Part shown: in pieces, positions 5,919 to 11,653 of the stretch
Numbering within the stretch: the first letter of the stretch is position 1
Layout of the letters: every line of letters starts with the position of its first letter
The notes under the pieces: model-generated
The model's input: the letters and a program-made list of their open reading frames with translations, nothing else
Told to the model about the DNA's origin: nothing
Databases searched by the model: none
Made by a program: the position numbers and the translations under genes
From: Rhizobacter sp.
Lineage (GTDB): Bacteria; Pseudomonadota; Gammaproteobacteria; Burkholderiales; Burkholderiaceae_C
Direction: 5' to 3'
DNA length: 19,020 nt
NCBI GenBank assembly: GCA_025359585.1
Contig: JANYFX010000245.1
Coordinates: 1-19,020, forward strand

Positions 5919-6404
5919 TCAGCGTAGCTGCTGCGCGAACGCTTCGAGCTGGTCGATGCAGGTGCCCCAGCCGTCGAAGAAGCCCATCTCTTTGTGGCGG
6001 TCGCTCGTGGCCTGGTCGGGGTGCATCACGGTGGCGACATAGCGTGTGCCTTCGCCTTCGTCGGTCATCGTGATGATCGCGGTGAACGGCAGCCAGGGCG
6101 TGGCCGGGCGCCAATCGGCAAGCAGCAGCGACGTGAACACGAGCCGGGCCTGCGGCACGATCTCGAGGAACGAACCCGGGTTGTCGCTGCTGCCGCCGTC
6201 GGGCCCCTGCATGAAGGTGTGGAAGGCGCCGCCGACGCGCAGGTCGAAGGCCCGCACCTCGGTGGTCCACGGTTTCGGGCACCACCATTCCTTCAGCAAG
6301 GCGGGCTCGGTCCACGCGCGCCAGAGCGTGGCGCGGGGTGCGCGCACGAGGCGCGAGATGACCAGATCGCGCGGTTCAGCGCCGGCGTTGTCGGGGTGTG
6401 TCAC
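5919..6404 (-). CDS. SRPBCC / AHSA1-like (activator of Hsp90 ATPase homolog) domain protein
   Basis: The 161-aa protein is one START/SRPBCC lipid-binding-like fold of the bacterial AHSA1 group. Characteristic segments are LVISRLVRAPRATLWRAWTE, PALLKEWWCPKPWTTEV, FDLRVGGAFHTFMQGPDGG, a central LVFTSLLLADWRP, and a C-terminal helix HKEMGFFDGWGTCIDQLEAF. Bacterial members are typically encoded directly after an ArsR-type repressor, as here, and their ligand is usually unknown. The start is GTG at 6404, well supported by AGGAGGAA 7 nt upstream, so the gene begins inside the last 29 nt of the regulator gene and is probably translationally linked to it. No Hsp90 relation is implied for bacteria. 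Confidence 0.88.
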   Translation of the reverse strand: MTHPDNAGAEPRDLVISRLVRAPRATLWRAWTEPALLKEWWCPKPWTTEVRAFDLRVGGAFHTFMQGPDGGSSDNPGSFLEIVPQARLVFTSLLLADWRPATPWLPFTAIITMTDEGEGTRYVATVMHPDQATSDRHKEMGFFDGWGTCIDQLEAFAQQLR

Positions 6405-6744
6405 GGGACAGTTCCTCCTGGTGAAGCTGTTCGGCGAAAGCCGCCATGCGATCGGTGCGCGCTTCCCACGCAGCGCGCTGGCCGGCCATCCATTGCTCTG
6501 CGGGCGAGAGCGCCTTGGGGCGCAGCTCGCAGGTGCGCACCCGGCCGACCTTGTTCGAGCGGATCACGCCGCTGCGTTCCAGCACGGCCAGGTGTTTCAT
6601 GAATGACGGCAGCGCCATCTCGAACGGCGCCGCCAGCGCCGACACCGAGGCCGGCCCGCCGCCGAGCACGCCGACGATCGCACGGCGCGTGGGGTCGGCC
6701 AAGGCGTAGAAGACGTCGGTGAGCCGCGCTTGTTGGTTAGCCAT
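6376..6744 (-). CDS. ArsR-family winged-helix transcriptional regulator
   Basis: The 122-aa regulator starts MANQQARLTDVFYALADPTR, then RAIVGVLGGGPASVSALAAPF (helix-turn-helix entry), MALPSFMKHLAVLERSGVIR (recognition helix) and the wing SNKVGRVRTCELRP. No metal-binding ELCVCDL-type Cys motif is present, so it belongs to the metal-independent ArsR group paired with SRPBCC/AHSA1 genes, and it likely represses its own operon. A near-consensus promoter lies immediately upstream, with the predicted transcription start at or next to the ATG. There is no Shine-Dalgarno (the bases before ATG are AAGCCAC), so a leaderless mRNA is likely. An inverted repeat overlapping that promoter is a candidate operator. 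Confidence 0.88.
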   Translation of the reverse strand: MANQQARLTDVFYALADPTRRAIVGVLGGGPASVSALAAPFEMALPSFMKHLAVLERSGVIRSNKVGRVRTCELRPKALSPAEQWMAGQRAAWEARTDRMAAFAEQLHQEELSRDTPRQRRR

Positions 6745-6751
6745 GTGGCTT

Positions 6752-6781
6752 AGTATAGAAGCGCGAGTAAGCGTGTGGCAA
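6752..6781 (-). promoter_or_regulatory. Strong sigma70-type promoter of arsR-AHSA1 operon (predicted leaderless)
   Basis: On the minus strand, TTGCCA (6781-6776) and TATACT (6757-6752) are separated by 18 bp. Each hexamer has one mismatch to consensus. The -10 ends 7 nt before the A of the ATG at 6744, so the transcript should start at or within a base or two of the start codon. Confidence 0.7.
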
Positions 6782-6789
6782 GCGCTTCT
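6757..6789. promoter_or_regulatory. Inverted repeat overlapping the arsR promoter, candidate ArsR operator
   Basis: AGAAGCGC at 6757-6764 and GCGCTTCT at 6782-6789 are perfect inverted arms of 8 bp with a 17-bp spacer. One arm abuts the -10 element; the other lies just upstream of the -35. This placement fits self-repression by the ArsR-family protein, but operator function is inferred from geometry only. Confidence 0.45.
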
Positions 6790-6823
6790 TCAGCTCGAGT
6801 TCATGGGGGTCGCCGCCCGCCGC

Positions 6824-7696
6824 TCAGCCGGCCTGGCGAACGGCACCAACCGGCGCGCGCCGCACGTTGACCAGGTTGCCCGCGAGGATCAGCGTCGCGC
6901 CGATCACCGTGAACAGGTCCATGCGTTCCGCGTAGACGAGCCAGCCCGCCAGCGCGATCAGCGGCACGCGCAGAAAGTCCATCGGCACGACCGTGGTCGC
7001 GTCGGCGAACTGCATCGCGCGCGCCATGCAGTAGTGCGAGAAAGTGCCGCAGAACGCCACGACCAGCACCCAGCCCCAGCCGCCGACAGAGGGCCAGCGC
7101 CACACCATGACGGCGGGCACCGCGCCCAGCAGCGACTGGACCACGAGCATCCAGAAGATGATGGCGACAGCGCTGTCGCTGCGCGTGAGCGACTTGGTCA
7201 AGGTGACCGAAACGGCGAACCCGACCGCTGCGGCCAGCGCGATCGCCTGGCCGGCGCTCAAGCCCGCAGCCGACGGCCGAACGATCAGGCCGACGCCGAG
7301 CAGACCGAGCGCGATGGCGAGCACCTTCCAGACGTTCATGCGCTCACCGAGAAAGGCGACGGCGAGAAAAGCGGTCCAGATCGGCATCGTGAACTCGAGC
7401 GCCACCACCTGCGCCAGCGGGATCAGCGTGAGCGCGACGAACCAGCCGAACTGCGCCGTGTAGTGCACCACGTTGCGCGCCACGTGGTGGGCGATCCGCG
7501 TCGTCTTCATCGCGGCCAGCCCGCCGCCGGCGTGGATCAGCGGGTAGAGCATGAACAGGCCGATGATCGAGCGCATCTCCATGACCTGGAACACCGGCAG
7601 CTCGCGCGACGCCTCGCGGCCGGCCACGGCAATCACCACCATCAGCGACAACCAGCCGGACATCCACAGTGCGGCCTTGGGGGTGGAAGGGAGCAT
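6824..7696 (-). CDS. EamA/DMT superfamily transporter
   Basis: The 290-aa integral membrane protein has about ten hydrophobic helices arranged as two EamA repeats, the drug/metabolite transporter layout. Repeat one spans roughly residues 10-140 (WMSGWLSLMVVIAVAGREAS; VVALEFTMPIWTAFLAVAFL; GERMNVWKVLAIALGLLGVG) and repeat two roughly 150-280 (PMDFLRVPLIALAGWLVYAE; TLILAGNLVNVRR). The segments PIWTAFLAVAFLGER and VPLIALAGWLVYAE mark the end of each repeat. Such carriers export small metabolites or take up compounds such as S-adenosylmethionine; the substrate here cannot be told. The ATG at 7696 has no clear Shine-Dalgarno. It is transcribed in the same direction as the arsR pair but is separated from it by the arsR promoter. 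Confidence 0.88.
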   Translation of the reverse strand: MLPSTPKAALWMSGWLSLMVVIAVAGREASRELPVFQVMEMRSIIGLFMLYPLIHAGGGLAAMKTTRIAHHVARNVVHYTAQFGWFVALTLIPLAQVVALEFTMPIWTAFLAVAFLGERMNVWKVLAIALGLLGVGLIVRPSAAGLSAGQAIALAAAVGFAVSVTLTKSLTRSDSAVAIIFWMLVVQSLLGAVPAVMVWRWPSVGGWGWVLVVAFCGTFSHYCMARAMQFADATTVVPMDFLRVPLIALAGWLVYAERMDLFTVIGATLILAGNLVNVRRAPVGAVRQAG

Positions 7697-7726
7697 GGGC
7701 GAAGACTAGCGCATGCCGCTCGCGCC

Positions 7727-8862
7727 TCAGATCGCCGGGTGGCCCTGCACCGATTCGTACTTCGCGAAGCCTTTGCCCACGCCGTACTCGATGATCTCGT
7801 AGCCCACGTCGTCGCCGTCGCGCACCTCGATCACCTGGTCGGCGAGCGTGCGCACGCGCTGGCGCGTGGCCGGGTCGTTCAGGTCCCAGACCTCGTGTTC
7901 GACGTACAGCTTGCCGCGGTCGTCGCCGTGGAACCAGCCCTCGAGCCCGCCGTACAGGCCGCCCTTCAGAAAGTACTTCGTCGCCAGTACCCGCACCGAC
8001 ACCGGCCGCGCGCTGCCGTCGGCGAACTTCAGCTGGAATTCGATCGAGGCCATCGACTGGCCCTGCGGGTCGTCGAGCCACTTCGCCTCGTGGCCCACAT
8101 CGACGAGCTGATTGCGCCCCGAGACCTTGCTGCCGGCCGTGAAGACTTCTTCGCCCGAGAGGTAGATCTTCTCGCCGGGCGCACGCTCCTTGAAGAAGAT
8201 GTGCAGCCCGCGGTTCTTGAACTGCGCGGTGGTCCAGCAGTAAAAAACGGCGGGTAGAAGGTGAGCGGCGGGTGGGTTTCATCGCTGCGCATTTCGGCGC
8301 GCACGCCCCATGAGTGGTCACGCTGGCCGCACCATGAGTCGACCTGCATGCGCCGGCCGTCGAACTCGATCCAGCCGCTGTAGCGGCCGAGCTGCTGGGC
8401 GCGCGCCATGTTCTCGGTGACGCGCCCGTCGCGCCTTCGCTGGTGCGCTTCTTCTTCGTGTGCGCTAGTCGTGGCGTGAAACTCGATCTCGAAATGAATG
8501 CCCGAGTCGTTCTCGCCCAGCACCAGCCGGTGCCGGCGCAGGCCTTCGGGCACGGTGATGGCGAGCGGGCCGACGCTGGTGGTCAGCGGGTCGGGGCGCA
8601 GCCGGCGCGAGGCGCGGAAGTTCCATTGCCTTCCCGGCACCGCCACGCCGGCGAACGCGTCCATCACGTTGCGGTTCGGGTGGTAACCCAGGCCGATGTC
8701 GAAGATCACGTCGCAGCCCGGCACCGGGTGGCCGGTGTACCCGAGCCGCTCCATCCAGGCCGGGTCGCTGTTGTCGATCTGGTCGAAGGTGGTCGGCAAC
8801 TGGTGGCCGATGAGGTCGTGCCCGGCCGGTGCGGCGGCGCTTCCACAGGAGACCGTTTCCAT
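7727..8862 (-). pseudogene. Conserved protein (DUF7064/CrtC-AttH-like?), frameshifted at a T6 run
   Basis: Two minus-strand frames together encode one protein of about 378 residues. The first part (8862 to about 8248) starts METVSCG and contains HDLIGHQLPTTFDQIDNSDP, GYHPNRNVMDAFAGV, GRRMQVDSWCGQRDHSWGVR and ETHPPLTFYPPFF. The second part (about 8245 to 7727) continues with YCWTTAQFKNRGLHIFFKER, APGEKIYLSGEEVF, ATKYFLKGGLYGGLEGWFHG and ends VGKGFAKYESVQGHPAI. The break is at six T residues (plus-strand A run 8242-8247); seven would restore FFYCWTTAQF. The GQRDHSWG motif and repeated beta-rich character suggest a lipocalin-like AttH/CrtC-type protein, possibly the DUF7064 family; this is tentative. 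Genes like this co-occur with acyl-CoA enzymes. A single-base sequencing error, or slippage during transcription, could leave it functional. Confidence 0.75.
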
Positions 8863-9652
8863 GACATCCCTTGCGTCGATCCGTGTCGAGATGAAAGACG
8901 GCCTGGCCGTCGTGAGCCTGTCGCAGCCCGCGCGCGGCAACCCGTTCGACGGTGACTTCACGCGCGATTTCAAGCAGGTCTTCGCCGACCTCTGGGACGC
9001 GAGCGGACTGCGCGCCGTGTTGCTGCGCGCCGATGGCGACAACTTCAGTTTCGGCGGCGACCTGAAGAAGTTTCATCCCGACCGCGCGAACCTTGCGCCT
9101 CTGGTGCGCGGCTGGACCGGCGACCTGCACATGGGCCTGCAGCGCGCGTGGCAGTTGCCGGTGCCGATCGTCTGCGCGGTGCAGGGCTTTGCGATGGGTG
9201 GTGGCGTGGCGCTGCTGGCCGGCTGCGATGTGGTGGTGGCGGCCGAGTCGGCGCGTTTCGGCTCGGCCTTCACGCAGCTCGGTTTCAGCTGCGATTCCGG
9301 CTCCAGCGCCACGCTGACCGCGCGCATGGGCCCGGCTCGCGCGCGCCGCTTCGTGCTGCTGGCTGAGGTGCTCGGCAGTGCCGAGGCGCTGCAGGCCGGC
9401 CTGACCGACCGCGTGGTCGCCGACGACCAGTTGCAAGACGAAGCGATGGCGCTGGCGCTGCGCTTGGCCAGCGGGCCGACCGTGGCCTATGGCGAAGTCA
9501 AGCGTTTGTTCCTGCGCGCCGGTTCGGCGCAGTTGCAGGCGCATCTCGAAGACGAAGCACTGACGCTGGCGCGGGTCTCGGCCACCGCCGATGCGCAGGA
9601 AGGTATTGCCGCGATGGTCGAGCGCCGCAAGCCGGTGTTCCACGGTCGCTGA
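8861..9652 (+). CDS. Enoyl-CoA hydratase/isomerase family protein (atypical active site)
   Basis: The 263-aa crotonase-fold protein has both oxyanion-hole segments, NFSFGGDLKKF near 61-71 and VQGFAMGGGVALLAGCD near 107-123. The two Glu residues that classical enoyl-CoA hydratase uses are missing: the first position is A117 (GGGVA) and the second is F137 (RFGSAF). An Asp, D145 in GFSCDSG, lies where PaaG/MenB-like isomerases and related enzymes keep an acid, so an isomerase or another crotonase reaction is more likely than hydration. The start ATG at 8861 has AGGAGA 8 nt upstream and overlaps, in a CATG, the start of the divergent conserved gene. The second crotonase gene follows after 8 nt, so the pair is an operon. 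Confidence 0.88.
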   Translation: MTSLASIRVEMKDGLAVVSLSQPARGNPFDGDFTRDFKQVFADLWDASGLRAVLLRADGDNFSFGGDLKKFHPDRANLAPLVRGWTGDLHMGLQRAWQLPVPIVCAVQGFAMGGGVALLAGCDVVVAAESARFGSAFTQLGFSCDSGSSATLTARMGPARARRFVLLAEVLGSAEALQAGLTDRVVADDQLQDEAMALALRLASGPTVAYGEVKRLFLRAGSAQLQAHLEDEALTLARVSATADAQEGIAAMVERRKPVFHGR

Positions 9653-9660
9653 AGCAGCGC

Positions 9661-10425
9661 ATGAACTTCGAGACCCTGCTGGTCGAGCCATCGGCCGAAG
9701 GCTTCGCCATGCTGGTGCTGAACCGGCCCGACAAGCTCAACACCTTGTCGATCGCGCTGCGCCAGGAGATGGCCGCCGCGATCGCCGCGCTCGAAGCCGA
9801 TGCGAACGTCCGTGTGCTGATCCTCACCGGCGCCGGCGGCGCGTTCACCGCCGGGCTCGACCTCGACGAATGGGCCGCGCCCGGCGTGGTGGCCGCAGGC
9901 GCTTACGAACACGACGCGGTCGAAGCGCTGCAGCGTTTTTCAGGCCCGGTGATCGGCGCGATCAACGGCCTGGCGATCACCGGCGGTGTGGAGCTCGCGC
10001 TCGCCTGCGATGTGCTGATCGCCTTGACCGAGGCGCGTTTCGCCGACACGCACGTGCAGGTGGGCCTGCTCCCGGGTTGGGGTGGCTCGGTTCGCATGGC
10101 ACGACGCATCGGTCTGCACCGTGCGAAAGAACTGGCGCTGACCGGGCGGTTTCTCGGTGCCGAAGAAGCGCTGAACTGGGGCTTCGTCAACCGCGTGGTC
10201 GCGCCCGATCGGTTGCGGCCCGAAGCCGAGGCGATGGCGCGCCAGATGCTCGCCGGTGTGCCCGAGGCGTTGGTCGCCTACAAACGTCTGCTCGACGACG
10301 AAGCAGGCCTGACGATGACTGACGCGCTGCGCCTGGAACGCGCCGCCTCGCTCGCCAACAACACGCCGGTGGGCCGAGCCGAGATCGACGCGCGCCTGAC
10401 GCCACTGCGCCGGCGCAAGCGCTGA
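9661..10425 (+). CDS. Enoyl-CoA hydratase family protein
   Basis: The 254-aa crotonase-fold protein has NRPDKLNTLS at 21-30 (family signature), the oxyanion segment AFTAGLDLDEW at 61-71, and INGLAITGGVELALACD at 101-117. The first catalytic Glu is present (E111). The second position, which is Glu in FGQPEI-type hydratases, is H131 (FADTHVQVGLLPGWGG), a pattern seen in a separate group of annotated enoyl-CoA hydratases. It lies 8 nt after the preceding crotonase gene and is probably cotranscribed. Together the two could provide isomerase and hydratase steps of a CoA-thioester pathway. The C-terminus is basic (LRRRKR). A GC hairpin begins at its stop codon. Confidence 0.88.
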   Translation: MNFETLLVEPSAEGFAMLVLNRPDKLNTLSIALRQEMAAAIAALEADANVRVLILTGAGGAFTAGLDLDEWAAPGVVAAGAYEHDAVEALQRFSGPVIGAINGLAITGGVELALACDVLIALTEARFADTHVQVGLLPGWGGSVRMARRIGLHRAKELALTGRFLGAEEALNWGFVNRVVAPDRLRPEAEAMARQMLAGVPEALVAYKRLLDDEAGLTMTDALRLERAASLANNTPVGRAEIDARLTPLRRRKR

Positions 10426-10440
10426 GCGCCGGCGGCGCTC
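10424..10440. terminator. Short GC hairpin between convergent genes
   Basis: GAGCGCC, loop GGC, GGCGCTC: a perfect 7-bp stem beginning within the stop codon of the second crotonase gene and 12 nt from the stop of the convergent small membrane protein gene. No T-tract is present. It is a plausible bidirectional terminator in a high-GC genome, but short. Confidence 0.35.
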
Positions 10441-10452
10441 GGCTGGCCGAAG

Positions 10453-10731
10453 TCAGGTGTGACGACGTACCAGCGGAACGATGAAAGCGCGGGCCAGAAT
10501 GTAGAACAGCGCGCCTGCGGCCATCAGCGCAGAAAACCACGGCAGCGGAACACGCCCCAACGTTGAAAACGAGAGGACCAGGGGCAACAGCGCGATGTGC
10601 GACCACTGCGAAACGCCGACTCGACGGCCGCACGACCGACAGTTGATGCTCTGGCTCGGCCCGCCCGCCTTCAGCGCGAGCTTGCGGAGCCGGGTGGTGG
10701 CACGGTCACTGCAGTAAGGGCAAGTCAGCAC
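10453..10731 (-). CDS. Small zinc-ribbon membrane protein, hypothetical
   Basis: The predicted 92-aa product starts with GTG at 10731: VLTCPYCSDRATTRLRKLAL, then INCRSCGRRVGVSQWSHIAL, two hydrophobic helices (LLPLVLSFSTLG and WFSALMAAGALFYILARAFI) and a basic C-terminus VPLVRRHT. The CPYC...CRSC pairs form a probable zinc ribbon ahead of the membrane region. The frame is open further upstream to 10956, but that part is Arg/Pro-rich with no family character, so the short form is preferred although no good Shine-Dalgarno is visible. No specific family or function is recognised. It is convergent with the crotonase operon, and about 250 nt of non-coding sequence lies between its start and the exonuclease gene. 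Confidence 0.6.
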   Translation of the reverse strand: MLTCPYCSDRATTRLRKLALKAGGPSQSINCRSCGRRVGVSQWSHIALLPLVLSFSTLGRVPLPWFSALMAAGALFYILARAFIVPLVRRHT

Positions 10732-10984
10732 GGGGCCGTACCTGACGCGAGAGGCCGAATTTGCATCTGTGAACCTGTGTGTTGTCGAAGCGGTGTGCCC
10801 GCCTCGCCAAAAGACATTTTCCGGTGTGGCGGCCCGGCTTTCGATCCCGCGACCGAGGGGTGCGCCGGTCGGGCGATGTGAATGGCGCCGCGCCGCCGCT
10901 GGGGCGGATGGCCCGCTCGGCGAGCATCGACCGGGAGGCCGGTGTCGCATGAACAAAGGCCAGCGGGGCGAGACGCGCAGGTTT

Positions 10985-11653
10985 CTATCGCTCGGCCGAA
11001 AGGCGCCGCAGTTTGACGAAGGCCAGCCCGGCCATCACGGCATCGTTCAGCGCATCGTGCGCCTCCCGCGGTGGCAGCGCGAGCTCGTTCATGATCGTCG
11101 CGAAGCGCAGGTCGATCGTTTCGCCGCGTGCGTGGGCCGGCATCTGGCGGAACTTGTGGTCGTAGTACATCGCCGAGACTTCGATCTTTCGCTGCGGAAG
11201 GCGCACGCCGAGCATCGGCCAGATCTGCCGGTTGAGCATCGCCACGTCGAACTCCAGGTAGTACCCGACGAGGGGTCGGCTGCCGATGAAGTCGAGCAGC
11301 AGGCGCATGGCCTGCCGCGGGTCGAGGCCTTGAGCGACATCACGTTCACGCAGCCGGTGCACGCGCATGCTGGCCACCTGCAGCGAGCGTTCGGGCCGCA
11401 CGATGAGTTCGAGCCGCTGGCTGGTCAGCAACCGGTTGCCGACGATGCGCACGGCGCCGATCGAGACGATCTGGTCGTGGCGCGCGTCGAGGCCCGTGGT
11501 CTCGCAGTCGAGCGCGACCCATTCTTCAGCGGGCGGATCGTCGTACATGAACGCGAAGTGCTCGTCGGCCAGGTGATAGAGCATCCAGTGGCGGCGCAGC
11601 GCGCTCAGCCCGCGCTTCACCGCGTACCAGGGCATGGCCACTCGCAGCGTCAT
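10985..11653 (-). CDS. DEDDh 3'-5' exonuclease (DnaQ/DNA polymerase III epsilon-like)
   Basis: The 222-aa protein has the exonuclease fold with all catalytic residues: VALDCETTGLD (D49, E51), GYYLEFDVAML (D136) and EAHDALNDA (H199, D204). This is the DEDDh arrangement of DnaQ, RNase T and oligoribonuclease-like 3'-5' exonucleases. It lacks the C-terminal polymerase-binding tail of true epsilon and has an extra N-terminal segment of about 45 residues (MTLRVAMPWYAVKRGLSALR). Its ATG overlaps the stop of the DUF294 gene, so the two are translationally coupled. This pair is found beside acs/actP in many gammaproteobacteria and betaproteobacteria, which suggests a regulatory rather than DNA-replicative role. 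The substrate is unknown. Confidence 0.88.
   Translation of the reverse strand: MTLRVAMPWYAVKRGLSALRRHWMLYHLADEHFAFMYDDPPAEEWVALDCETTGLDARHDQIVSIGAVRIVGNRLLTSQRLELIVRPERSLQVASMRVHRLRERDVAQGLDPRQAMRLLLDFIGSRPLVGYYLEFDVAMLNRQIWPMLGVRLPQRKIEVSAMYYDHKFRQMPAHARGETIDLRFATIMNELALPPREAHDALNDAVMAGLAFVKLRRLSAER

Noticed and set aside
6719..8257. Plus-strand open frame of 512 codons
   Set aside because: It is antisense to the EamA transporter and the conserved frameshifted gene, rich in His, Arg and Asp, with no family pattern.
10732..10984. A possible gene or RNA in the 250-nt gap before the exonuclease stop
   Set aside because: No start with family-like sequence, no tRNA-like fold and only a weak 6-bp hairpin were seen; treated as intergenic.
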